From: Bacteroidota bacterium
GTDB lineage: Bacteria > Bacteroidota > Bacteroidia > Sphingobacteriales > Sphingobacteriaceae
DNA length: 64,000 bases
Assembly (NCBI GenBank): GCA_018266915.1
Contig: JAFDZM010000068.1
Coordinates: 83,205 to 147,204 of the forward strand
Reading direction: 5' to 3'
Numbering within the stretch: the first letter of the stretch is position 1; each line of letters begins with the position of its first letter. Positions 43,141-52,190 of the stretch are shown piece after piece. The position numbers were made by a program, and so were the translations under genes. A model generated the notes under the pieces. The model did no database searches. It saw only the letters and a list, made by a program, of their open reading frames with translations, and was not told the DNA's origin.

Positions 43141-43770
43141 ATGAAAAGTAAATTGTTATTTGCCGTTTTCAGCCTGTTATTTATTATAGGTTGCGGCACT
43201 TCAAGAATTACCTCCACCTGGAAAGCGCGGGACATCATTCCTCAACGATATAACAAGATCATGGTATTGGGCCTGATCCGGACGGCAGACAGGCAACTGC
43301 AGCAAAATATGGAAGAGCATATGGTGGGCGATCTCTTGGCAAAAGGTTATAATGCGGTATCGTCATTGCAGGAATACGGGCCAAAAGCTTTCGATGGAAT
43401 GGATGAACAGGCCGCAATGAATAAGTTAAAAGATAGCGGCGTAGATGCGGTGATAACAATCGTTTTGCTGGATAAGGAAAAAGAAAAAAGTTACGTTCCC
43501 GGCCATATCTATTATTATTCGCCCTATAGCTACTATTACCGCCATTTCTGGGGGTATCATACCGCTATATACCGACGCATTTATGAGCCTGGCTACTATG
43601 TTACTAATACACGTTATTTTTGGGAAAGTAACGTGTATGACTTGAATACGCAAAAGCTTTTATATTCAATTCAAACCCAATCGTTTAACCCATCGGATTC
43701 TGAAAGTCTGGGCCATGAATATGGCCAGCTTATTATAAAAAACATCACTGAACAGGGAATTTTGCAATAA
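43141..43770 (+). CDS. Lipoprotein, DUF4136-like
   Basis: 209 residues from ATG at 43141. The lipobox LLFIIGCGTSR indicates lipid attachment at Cys. The rest contains ITSTWKARDIIPQRYNKIMVLGL, a Tyr-rich stretch (YYYSPYSYYYRHFWGY) and LESNVYDLNTQKLLYSIQTQS-like strands, as in DUF4136-type surface lipoproteins. Function unknown. It follows the previous secreted-protein gene by 73 bp and may be in the same stress operon. Confidence 0.78.
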   Translation: MKSKLLFAVFSLLFIIGCGTSRITSTWKARDIIPQRYNKIMVLGLIRTADRQLQQNMEEHMVGDLLAKGYNAVSSLQEYGPKAFDGMDEQAAMNKLKDSGVDAVITIVLLDKEKEKSYVPGHIYYYSPYSYYYRHFWGYHTAIYRRIYEPGYYVTNTRYFWESNVYDLNTQKLLYSIQTQSFNPSDSESLGHEYGQLIIKNITEQGILQ

Positions 43771-43884
43771 TCAATCATTAGTTTATAGAGACGATTGTCA
43801 GTTGGCAAAAAAGGATTGATCAAGCTAATGGGATATTACAAATAGCTGAATATTGCGGATGCATCTTTTTATATATTTGAAGCG

Positions 43885-44271
43885 TTGAAAAAAATTATTG
43901 CTATATCATTTTTAGCTGTTTACATGCTTTCTGCAACTGAGGTTCACCAGTTGCTTAAGCTGCCATACATTTTTCAACATTTTTTGACTCATCAGCAGGC
44001 GAATAACAATATAACTTTTCTGCAATTTTTAGACATGCATTATATGCATGGCAGTCCAAAGGACAACGACTATAAGGACGATATGAGGCTGCCATTTAAG
44101 TCTGCAGACAACTGCACTGCTGCGTTATCTCCCGCATTCGTACCGGTGGTCAATCCAGGTTTTGCAATAAAAACCATAGAACTGCCCAAGCTTGAAAAAA
44201 CTGCAGGTAATACAGACTTCGTCCTGTCTGCTTACCGATCCAGCATCTGGCAACCGCCAAAATCCTGTTAA
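43885..44271 (+). CDS. Small secreted protein linked to metal efflux
   Basis: A 128-residue protein, start TTG at 43885. The signal peptide (KKIIAISFLAVYMLSATEVH) is followed by a conserved Bacteroidota pattern (LLKLPYIFQHFLTHQQ; DMHYMHGSPKDNDYKDDMRLPFK), often found just upstream of CusA/CzcA-type genes. His and Met residues could bind metal. It precedes cusA by about 100 bp. Confidence 0.75.
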   Translation: MKKIIAISFLAVYMLSATEVHQLLKLPYIFQHFLTHQQANNNITFLQFLDMHYMHGSPKDNDYKDDMRLPFKSADNCTAALSPAFVPVVNPGFAIKTIELPKLEKTAGNTDFVLSAYRSSIWQPPKSC

Positions 44272-44373
44272 ATGATTTCTAAATAAATTAATTACCCGGG
44301 CATAGTTATGCATGGGGTGTGTTGCGCCATGTTTGCCGCAGCTCTTGGATCATTTATCTAATTTTTAATTATT

Positions 44374-47300
44374 ATGCTTAACAGGATAATTGCTTTTTCC
44401 GTGAGGAACAAGCTCATTATAGGACTTTTTGTATTTGCCCTAATAGGTTACGGCGCTTACCAGGTTACAAAATTACCCATTGACGCAGTACCCGACATTA
44501 CGAATAACCAGGTTCAGGTGATTACCATCGCGCCTTCGTTTGGCGCGACAGACATCGAACGACTTGTTACCTACCCTATCGAACAGGCCAACGCCAATAT
44601 ACCTGGAATGAAAGAGATCCGTAGTTTCTCAAGGTTTGGTCTATCGCTCGTCACTATAGTTTTTGATGATGCTACGGATGTTTATTGGGCGCGCCAGCAG
44701 GTTGCTGAACGGCTGCAAAAAGTACAGTCGCAAATACCGGCGGGTATAGGTAATCCTGAATTGGGGCCGGTGAGCACCGGGCTTGGTGAAATATATCAAT
44801 ATGTGGTGCGGCCAAAGCCGGGCTATGAAAATAAATATGATGCTATGGAGCTTCGTACCATTCAGGATTGGATTGTGCGGCGGCAGCTCCTTGGCGTTAA
44901 AGGTGTGGCTGAGGTTAGCAGCTTCGGAGGCAAGTTAAAACAGTACAGCATCGAAGTTAACCCCAATAGACTTTTGGCGCACAACATAACCATAGCCGAT
45001 GTCTTTAAAGCGCTCGAAAACAATAACCAAAATACAGGCGGGGCCTATATTGAAAAAGGACCGTCGGTGCTTTATGTCAGGACACAAGGCCTGCTTGGCA
45101 GTATTGAGGACATTAATAATACCATAATTAAGAGTGTTGATGGTGGCCAGCCGCTATTTGTACGGGACGTAGCCAATGTTACGACCGGGTATGCCACGCG
45201 TTACGGCGCCATGTGTTATAACGATCAGGGAGAAGTTTCCGGCGCAGTAGTTATGATGCTCAAAGGTGCTAACAGCAGCCAGGTAATTAAAAATGTGAAA
45301 GAGCGGATCGCTCAAATACAAAAAACACTGCCGGCAGGGGTAGTCATTGAACCATTTTTGGACAGAACCAAAATGGTGAATAATGCCATCGGTACGGTTG
45401 AACGCAACCTGGTGGAAGGGGCATTGATCGTAGTATTTGTGTTAGTGTTGTTCCTTGGAAATTTCCGGGCAGGGCTGCTGGTTGCCTCCGTTATCCCGCT
45501 GGCGATGCTTTTTGCGGTTATTATGATGAATCTCTTTGGTGTGAGCGGTAATCTCATGAGCCTCGGTGCGCTGGACTTTGGGCTTATTGTCGATGGCGCT
45601 GTCATCATTGTAGAGGCGGTGATGCACAAATTAAGCCACAGCAAACATTTCGCCGGAATAGCCAGGCTGAACCAACCGGAAATGGATAGTGAAGTGAATG
45701 ATTCAGCAAGTAAAATGATGAACAGCGCCGTATTCGGCCAGATCATTATCCTGGTCGTTTATCTGCCGATCTTCACGCTGCAAGGTATCGAAGGGAAAAT
45801 GTTTAAACCCATGGCCCAAACGGTAGCTTTTGCCTTGTTGGGTGCCTTCCTGTTATCGCTTACCTATATTCCTATGATGAGCTCTGTATTTCTAAGCAAA
45901 AAAGTCAAACATCAGCCTAATTGGTCAGACAGGCTAATGACCCGTATAGAAAAAGTCTACCAGCACGCCCTGGCCAGAGTTATTGGGTTTCCTAAGATAG
46001 TGCTTGGTGTAGTGACTTTCGTATTCGTTGGGGCGATATTCGTACTTAATACCCTTGGGGGCGAATTTATCCCTGCTCTTGAGGAAGGCGACTTCGCAGT
46101 TGACACGCGCGTATTGACAGGGAGTAACCTCAGTACAACCATTACAAATACGCAGATGGCTGCTCATATCCTGAAAACACAATTCCCCGAAGTTGAAAAA
46201 GTGGTAACTAAGATCGGCAGCGGTGAAGTGCCAACCGATCCGATGCCTATGGATGCCAGCGATATGATGGTCATTCTTAAACCCAAAGATGAGTGGATCT
46301 CAGCCAAAACATTTAATGAGCTGGCGGAAAAGATGGGTAAGGCGCTGGAAGCTGTTCCCGGAGTAACTGCCGGTTTCCAGTTCCCGGTGCAGATGCGATT
46401 TAACGAGTTGATGACCGGCGCCAGGCAGGACGTTGTTTGCAAAATATACGGAGAAGACATAGACACGCTCGCCGCATATGCTTCCAAACTCGGCCACATC
46501 ATTGAAACCGTGCAGGGCGCCAAAAACCTGTATATAGAAGCAGTTGGCGGCGTTCCGCAAATTATTGTCAATTACAACAGAGACGCCATTGCGCAATATA
46601 ATTTAAACATTGCCGACATTAATAAAATATTGAATACTGCTCTGGCCGGCCAAAGCACAGGCGTGTTATATGAGGGCGAAAAACGATTCGATGTGGTTGT
46701 TCGTGTTGGCAGCGAGCAGAAAAAAGACCTCAATGATATCAGGAATCTGCTTGTCCCTACAACAAAGGGCATCCAGGTTCCGCTATATCAATTGGCCGAT
46801 GTGAGTATTAGAAATGGCCCGAACCAAATACAGCGGGAAGACACTAAAAGACGCATTGTTGTCGGCTTTAACGTTCGTGGGCGTGATGTGCAAAGTATTG
46901 TAAACGAGTTGCAAACTAAAGTGGATAAGCAAATTAAGCTACCGTCAGGTTATTACGTTACCTACGGAGGGGCATTTGAAAATCTTAATGCTGCTAAACA
47001 ACGGTTGATGATAGCAGTGCCCGTTTCGTTGATCCTGATCTTTTTGCTGCTTTATTTCGCTTTCAACTCCGTAAAACAAGGGCTACTTATTTATTCAGCC
47101 ATTCCTTTATCGGCCATCGGTGGTATCCTTTTCCTTGCATTGCGCGGGATGCCCTTCAGTATCAGTGCCGGCGTTGGGTTTATCGCTCTTTTTGGGGTAG
47201 CGGTTCTTAACGGTATCGTATTGATCGCAGAATTTAACCAGTTAAAAAAAGAAGGGATGACAAATTTGAAACGTATTGTGCTAATGGGAACTAAGGTCAG

Positions 47301-48735
47301 ACTCCGGCCGGTTATGATGACGGCTTTTGTGGCTTCACTCGGTTTTTTGCCTATGGCCGTAAGTAATGGCGCAGGTGCCGAGGTGCAGCGTCCGCTTGCT
47401 ACGGTAGTTATCGGAGGTCTGTTGATCGCTACTTTCCTGACACTCTTTGTGCTGCCTGTGCTGTATATATTGTTTGAGGGCGGTTTGAAAAAACGAAAAA
47501 TCCCGGCGCTCACTGTTGCCATTTTGTTGTTGGCGCTGATATTTACAATGAAGCCGGGAAAGGCGTCCGCTCAAATCCCTATTAATTTAAAAAATGCTAT
47601 CGATACAGCCTTAAAAAACAATCTGCAAGTTAAAAATGAGCGACTCAAGGCCCGGTACCAGCAAATGTTGATCGGCACAGGCGCAGCCGTTCCGCAGGCC
47701 AGTGTGTTTGCCGAGGCGGGTCAGATAAACAGCGTTTATACCGACACGCGATTTGGTGTTTCGCAGTCGTTTAGTTTCCCAACTGTATATCAAAGGCAGA
47801 AGGAATTATTAAGGCAGGAGTGGAAAACCAGTGTTTTGACCGCGACACTGAAAGAGGCAGATCTAAAAAAGCAGGTTCAACAGGTCTTCAGTTCCTTTGC
47901 TTACCTGAATCAGAAAAAACAATTGCTATCTTATTCGGATAGCATCTACCGTTCGGTTTATAAAAAGGCGCAACTTCGCTTGCAAAAAGGCGAAAGCAAC
48001 GTCCTGGAAAAAACAAGTGCCGAAGCGCTATTGAGCCAGATAGAATTACAACTCGAACAGTTGAAACAAGATTCCGCGTTACTGCAAATTCAGTTTCAAT
48101 TGCTGCTGAACAGTAACACTAACTATATCCCGGATCAGCGTGAAAGTAAGCTCCCGTTAACCGACATTCCGCCAGATAGTTCAGCACTAATAAATCATCC
48201 GGCTATACAGGTGATGGCTAAGCAGAAAGAATCAGCCGCGGCAGCTGTTCGCCTGGAGAAAAGCCGGTTCTTGCCTGACCTCTCGGTTGCTTACACCAAT
48301 ATGAGTATGAAAGGTATGGGAGCTGATGACAGGGTTTACACCAGCGCCTATCGGTTCAACACCTTCCAGATTGGTGTTGGAATCCCGATTTTTTCAGGAG
48401 CGTTGCAGGCGCGTGTAAAGAGTGCAAAAATAAATGAGCAGGTGGCAACAGCCAACTATGAAACCGGTTTGCAAACCATCCGGTCGGACTATGAGGCAGC
48501 AATTACACGCTACAGTAAATGCAAAGAAATTGTTGCCGCTTTTGAGAGCCGGTATTTAAATAATGCCGATTTGATAGGGCAGACAGCAAACCGGCAGCTC
48601 ACGGCAGGAACGATCAATTATCTGGAATGGGCACAAGTGACCAGCCAGGCCATCAGCATAAAAAATGAATATGCCGATGCGGTAAAAAATTTAAATGACG
48701 CCATCATACAACTCAATTTTTTAACAATTAAATAA
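44374..48735 (+). CDS. CusA/CzcA-type RND metal efflux pump fused to a TolC-like channel
   Basis: A 1453-residue fusion. Residues ~1-1035 are an HME-RND pump (MLNRIIAFSVRNKLIIGL; 12 helices; GALDFGLIVDGAVIIVEA, the DFG-D-A-E motif of divalent-metal (Zn/Co/Ni) pumps rather than CusA). Residues ~1065-1453 are a TolC/outer-membrane factor (INLKNAIDTALKNNLQVKNE; coiled helices). The linker near 1040-1065 (KKRKIPALTVAILLLALIF, ending ASAQ) looks like an internal signal peptide. The adaptor gene follows 8 bp later. Confidence 0.93.
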   Translation: MLNRIIAFSVRNKLIIGLFVFALIGYGAYQVTKLPIDAVPDITNNQVQVITIAPSFGATDIERLVTYPIEQANANIPGMKEIRSFSRFGLSLVTIVFDDATDVYWARQQVAERLQKVQSQIPAGIGNPELGPVSTGLGEIYQYVVRPKPGYENKYDAMELRTIQDWIVRRQLLGVKGVAEVSSFGGKLKQYSIEVNPNRLLAHNITIADVFKALENNNQNTGGAYIEKGPSVLYVRTQGLLGSIEDINNTIIKSVDGGQPLFVRDVANVTTGYATRYGAMCYNDQGEVSGAVVMMLKGANSSQVIKNVKERIAQIQKTLPAGVVIEPFLDRTKMVNNAIGTVERNLVEGALIVVFVLVLFLGNFRAGLLVASVIPLAMLFAVIMMNLFGVSGNLMSLGALDFGLIVDGAVIIVEAVMHKLSHSKHFAGIARLNQPEMDSEVNDSASKMMNSAVFGQIIILVVYLPIFTLQGIEGKMFKPMAQTVAFALLGAFLLSLTYIPMMSSVFLSKKVKHQPNWSDRLMTRIEKVYQHALARVIGFPKIVLGVVTFVFVGAIFVLNTLGGEFIPALEEGDFAVDTRVLTGSNLSTTITNTQMAAHILKTQFPEVEKVVTKIGSGEVPTDPMPMDASDMMVILKPKDEWISAKTFNELAEKMGKALEAVPGVTAGFQFPVQMRFNELMTGARQDVVCKIYGEDIDTLAAYASKLGHIIETVQGAKNLYIEAVGGVPQIIVNYNRDAIAQYNLNIADINKILNTALAGQSTGVLYEGEKRFDVVVRVGSEQKKDLNDIRNLLVPTTKGIQVPLYQLADVSIRNGPNQIQREDTKRRIVVGFNVRGRDVQSIVNELQTKVDKQIKLPSGYYVTYGGAFENLNAAKQRLMIAVPVSLILIFLLLYFAFNSVKQGLLIYSAIPLSAIGGILFLALRGMPFSISAGVGFIALFGVAVLNGIVLIAEFNQLKKEGMTNLKRIVLMGTKVRLRPVMMTAFVASLGFLPMAVSNGAGAEVQRPLATVVIGGLLIATFLTLFVLPVLYILFEGGLKKRKIPALTVAILLLALIFTMKPGKASAQIPINLKNAIDTALKNNLQVKNERLKARYQQMLIGTGAAVPQASVFAEAGQINSVYTDTRFGVSQSFSFPTVYQRQKELLRQEWKTSVLTATLKEADLKKQVQQVFSSFAYLNQKKQLLSYSDSIYRSVYKKAQLRLQKGESNVLEKTSAEALLSQIELQLEQLKQDSALLQIQFQLLLNSNTNYIPDQRESKLPLTDIPPDSSALINHPAIQVMAKQKESAAAAVRLEKSRFLPDLSVAYTNMSMKGMGADDRVYTSAYRFNTFQIGVGIPIFSGALQARVKSAKINEQVATANYETGLQTIRSDYEAAITRYSKCKEIVAAFESRYLNNADLIGQTANRQLTAGTINYLEWAQVTSQAISIKNEYADAVKNLNDAIIQLNFLTIK

Positions 48736-48743
48736 ATAGCACA

Positions 48744-49877
48744 ATGAAATCTATCATATATATCTTCATTGCTGGATCGTTCCTTACGGCTTGCAGCAGC
48801 AAATCACCTGTTCAGGAAAATGCTAAGCAGGTAAAAAACGAAAACGAGGTGCAACTTACGGATGCGCAGATAAGGAATGCGGGGATCTCCATTGGAAAAA
48901 TAGAGCAAAAAGAAGTTTCAGAAATACTCAGGTTGAACGGCAAAATAGACGTTCCGCCGCAAAACATGGTATCTGTAAGTGTGCCACTGGGAGGGTATTT
49001 GAAATCCACCCATTTGCTTGCGGGGATGCATGTGAAAAAAGGACAGGTGATTGCCGTAATGGAAGATCAGCAATATATCCAGTTGCAGCAAGACTACCTG
49101 ACCGCGAAATCAAAACTCAAATTTCTTGAAGCCGAGTACCAGCGCCAGAAAGACCTTAATCAGAGTAAAGCGAGCAGCGATAAAGTATCTCAACAGGCCG
49201 AAGCCGATTATAGCAGCGAGCGAATATTGGTTACATCGCTATCAGAAAAACTACAGCTTATAGGTATAAATCCGAACTCCATCAGCGATAGCCGCATAAG
49301 CAGAAGCATCAATGTTTATTCGCCCATAGATGGTTTTGTGTCTAAGGTTAATATCAATATCGGCAAATATGTGTCTCCAACGGAAGTCCTTTTTGAATTG
49401 GTCAATCCAACTGATATCCACCTGGCCTTGAAGGTTTTTGAAAAGGATATTGATAAGCTTTTCATCGGACAGCACGTTACAGCCTATACCAACAACCAGC
49501 CTGATAAAAAATATGATTGCTCCATTTTACTTATTGGAAAAGACTTGTCTCCTGACCGTAATGCAGACGTACATTGTCACTTTGAAAAGTTTGATAAATC
49601 GCTTATTCCCGGAACCTATATGAATGCAGAAGTCAGAGTAAAGGATCAGAATGCAGATGTATTACCTTCAGAAGCGATTGTGCAGTTTGAAGGAAAACAA
49701 TATATATTCAAAGCAATAGGCGAGCAGCATTTTGAAATGATCGAGGTGAATACCGGTGAAACACAGAACGGCTTTACGAGGGTCGTTTTACCCCAAGGCC
49801 TAGATAAAAATAATACATTATTTGTCACAAAGAATGCTTATTCGCTATTAATGGCACTGAAAAATAAAGCAGAATAA
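48744..49877 (+). CDS. RND periplasmic adaptor (CusB/CzcB-like)
   Basis: A 377-residue lipoprotein (SFLTACSSKSP lipobox). Membrane-fusion domains are seen: VSVPLGGYLKSTHLLAGMHVKKGQ (lipoyl half), a coiled hairpin (LKFLEAEYQRQKDLNQSK), VYSPIDGFVSKVNINIGKYV (second lipoyl half) and a beta-barrel. It joins the fused pump/channel and completes the system, so no separate outer-membrane gene is needed. Confidence 0.93.
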   Translation: MKSIIYIFIAGSFLTACSSKSPVQENAKQVKNENEVQLTDAQIRNAGISIGKIEQKEVSEILRLNGKIDVPPQNMVSVSVPLGGYLKSTHLLAGMHVKKGQVIAVMEDQQYIQLQQDYLTAKSKLKFLEAEYQRQKDLNQSKASSDKVSQQAEADYSSERILVTSLSEKLQLIGINPNSISDSRISRSINVYSPIDGFVSKVNINIGKYVSPTEVLFELVNPTDIHLALKVFEKDIDKLFIGQHVTAYTNNQPDKKYDCSILLIGKDLSPDRNADVHCHFEKFDKSLIPGTYMNAEVRVKDQNADVLPSEAIVQFEGKQYIFKAIGEQHFEMIEVNTGETQNGFTRVVLPQGLDKNNTLFVTKNAYSLLMALKNKAE

Positions 49878-49890
49878 CCTTGACAAACTC

Positions 49891-49945
49891 AATCGATACG
49901 GGCTACAAAAGTCTTTTCGCTTTAACTATATTGCCTGTATCGATT
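49891..49945. terminator. Bidirectional terminator-like inverted repeat
   Basis: Arms AATCGATACGGGC and GCCTGTATCGATT (12 of 13 paired) around a 29-nt loop, between the convergent adaptor and phosphorylase genes. Confidence 0.55.
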
Positions 49946-50003
49946 GTTTATTTATGTTTTCGTGACCGCATTTTCGATTTAAACGGAGCTTAGAGAACTT
50001 ACA

Positions 50004-51656
50004 TTAAAGCTCTTTAGAATATAGCTTGTTATAATACTCGTCGGCCATACGATTGCTGTCAAAGTGGGGAACAACATCTGCCATTCCTGCTTTAACCATC
50101 GAAATCCACTGATCAGGCCGGTCATAATACATAGGTATTACGGTTTTTGACAGTAAATTATACAGATTATGGGCATCGGTTTCGTCCTGCTGAAACTTAT
50201 GCTCTGTTACCTCTGTATTCGGAATAATAAAGCTATTTACTCCATCACGCGCAAATTCCGGGAACCAGCCGTCCGGAATGGAAACGTTGACACAGCCATT
50301 CATAGCCGCTGACATTCCGCTGGTTCCCGACGCTTCATGGGTTAACCGCGGTGTATTTAACCAAACGTCAGCACCCTGTTTAAGCAAACACGATAATTTT
50401 AATTCGTAGCCTGTCAGAATTGCGCAATTTTTGAAGTTTTTACACAGATTGACGATCCTGTCGAAGCTTGCAATTGCTGTGTAATCCATCGGATATGGCT
50501 TTCCTGCCCAGATCATTTGCACTGGTCTTTTCTCGTCCGCAAGCAGTGAAAAAAAGAAATCCGTGTCGTGAAGTAACAGCTCGGCTCTCTTGTATCCGGC
50601 AAACCGTTTGGCAAACACTATAGTGAGCACATTAGGGTCGAACAAAACCCCGCACTGATCGGCTACTTCTTCGAACAATGCCCGCTTACATGCCTTCTTT
50701 CGTTCGATCAATGCGCTGTCATTGTTTGCTTTGGCGGCATAATACATTTCCTTATCCCCCCAATAAGAAAAGTTTTGTGCATTAGTAATTGATATTAGTT
50801 CACACACATTGCTAAATCCGTTCCACATTTCCTTCAACGTGTTCAAATGTATTTTGGAAACGGCATTGGCCCGGCCTGAAAAGCGCAATGCCGTTAATGT
50901 ATGGTCGAGATAGTCCTGGCTTTGGGTGATGTTCTTCATCTGTTCCAGAGGGATAGATCCGGCGAAACCCATCCTATGCAGCAGGTAGACATCTGACTTA
51001 AGGTTCCCGCCTGGCTCCGGTGTATGATTAGTGAAAACAACTCTTTTTCGTACTTCTGCCACAGACTGGTATTTTCGGAATAAATGAAAGATGAGCGGTA
51101 ATGCGTGCGACTCATTTAAATGGTAAAAATCTGGCTGAAAATTTAATTCGTCCAAAAGTTTCGCGCCGCCTTCGCCCAGCAATATAGCCGCGGCAATCTG
51201 GGTTTCAGGATTACAATCGTAAAGCTTATGGGAAATGGTTCGGGCGAGGTGATCGTTTTCTGGCAGATCTGTTGTTAAAAAAAATACAGGCGCAGTTTTA
51301 AAAAGTTCGGGTGGTAAATAAAAAGCCGTAACCCATACGTCATGATTTGATATTTTTATTGTGAACTTGATTTTGGTGTCGACTAAGAAACGATACGTTT
51401 TTTCGCGGAAAACAACCTCCATCGACTGGTCTGTTTTGCGCCCCTGGTCATAATATCCATATTTCCAAAGGATGCCGACGCCGACAATGTTCTGTTTGAG
51501 ATCGTATGCGCTCCGCATAAATGATCCGGCAAGATAACCCAGACCGCCCGCGTAGGTTTTTAATGACTGGTGGATGGCATACTCCATACAGAAATAAGCC
51601 ACTTTAGTTTTATAGTTCGGATTAACGTTATATGGCTGTTGAAGCAAAAAGCTCAT
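50004..51656 (-). CDS. Alpha-glucan phosphorylase-family protein lacking the PLP lysine
   Basis: A 550-residue GT35-type protein (AYFCMEYAIHQSLKTYAGGLGYLAGSF; AKRFAGYKRAELLL; EASGTSGMSAAMNG). In PLP-dependent phosphorylases the last motif has Lys (GTSGMKA or GTGNMKF); here the position is Ser (GMSAAMNG). Length is that of the short family, well below the ~800 of MalP/GlgP. It may act as a retaining glucosyltransferase without PLP, or have lost phosphorolysis. It sits in the stress block and would link glycogen use to the response. Confidence 0.85.
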   Translation of the reverse strand: MSFLLQQPYNVNPNYKTKVAYFCMEYAIHQSLKTYAGGLGYLAGSFMRSAYDLKQNIVGVGILWKYGYYDQGRKTDQSMEVVFREKTYRFLVDTKIKFTIKISNHDVWVTAFYLPPELFKTAPVFFLTTDLPENDHLARTISHKLYDCNPETQIAAAILLGEGGAKLLDELNFQPDFYHLNESHALPLIFHLFRKYQSVAEVRKRVVFTNHTPEPGGNLKSDVYLLHRMGFAGSIPLEQMKNITQSQDYLDHTLTALRFSGRANAVSKIHLNTLKEMWNGFSNVCELISITNAQNFSYWGDKEMYYAAKANNDSALIERKKACKRALFEEVADQCGVLFDPNVLTIVFAKRFAGYKRAELLLHDTDFFFSLLADEKRPVQMIWAGKPYPMDYTAIASFDRIVNLCKNFKNCAILTGYELKLSCLLKQGADVWLNTPRLTHEASGTSGMSAAMNGCVNVSIPDGWFPEFARDGVNSFIIPNTEVTEHKFQQDETDAHNLYNLLSKTVIPMYYDRPDQWISMVKAGMADVVPHFDSNRMADEYYNKLYSKEL

Positions 51657-51772
51657 AATCTGGCCCTTCGGATTAAGTAGATTGATCCTGTTTATATGAA
51701 TGTAACTTGCGAGACGGAAACACGCTAATTTATTGGTCTACCGGTCGGGTAGCACTCTTGCATAAATCTGTC

Positions 51773-52186
51773 TTATAATTCTTTCACAACCTTTTTTAGT
51801 TTAGATGCAATCTCAAAAGCAATATCGTGTATACCTTTGTTTTTTATTGAACGCATAGAAGCTAATGGGTTAATAGCCGATACCTCTATCTTACCGGGCT
51901 TTCTTTCCTGCACAATTACATTACATGGCAACATTGTACCAATTTTGTCTTCTTCCAATAACGCTTTATGCGCATAAGGAGGGTTACACGCCCCTAGTAT
52001 TTTATAGTTATAAAAGTCTTCTCCGAGCTTCTTTTTCAAAGTAGCTTTCACATCAATTTCTGTCAGGACACCGAACCCTTCTTTACTAAGGCCTTCTGTG
52101 ACTCTTTGGACTGCATCATCGAAAGTTCCGCTCGTTTTTTTATTGAAGTAATATTTCATATTGCGTTTTAGTTTAATGTCTTTCAT
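51773..52186 (-). CDS. DUF302-domain protein
   Basis: A 137-residue protein; a second ATG nine codons later (MKYYFNKKTSGTF) fits the family start better. Pattern SGTFDDAVQRVTEGLSKEGFGVLTEIDVKATLKKKLGEDF with C-terminal DIAFEIASKLKKVV is typical. One Cys lies in LGACNPPYAHKAL and another in MLPCNVIVQE. DUF302 proteins often sit near sulfide:quinone reductases and sulfur genes, as here. Role unknown. It follows the flavoprotein gene by 4 bp. Confidence 0.9.
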   Translation of the reverse strand: MKDIKLKRNMKYYFNKKTSGTFDDAVQRVTEGLSKEGFGVLTEIDVKATLKKKLGEDFYNYKILGACNPPYAHKALLEEDKIGTMLPCNVIVQERKPGKIEVSAINPLASMRSIKNKGIHDIAFEIASKLKKVVKEL

Positions 52187-52190
52187 TAGC

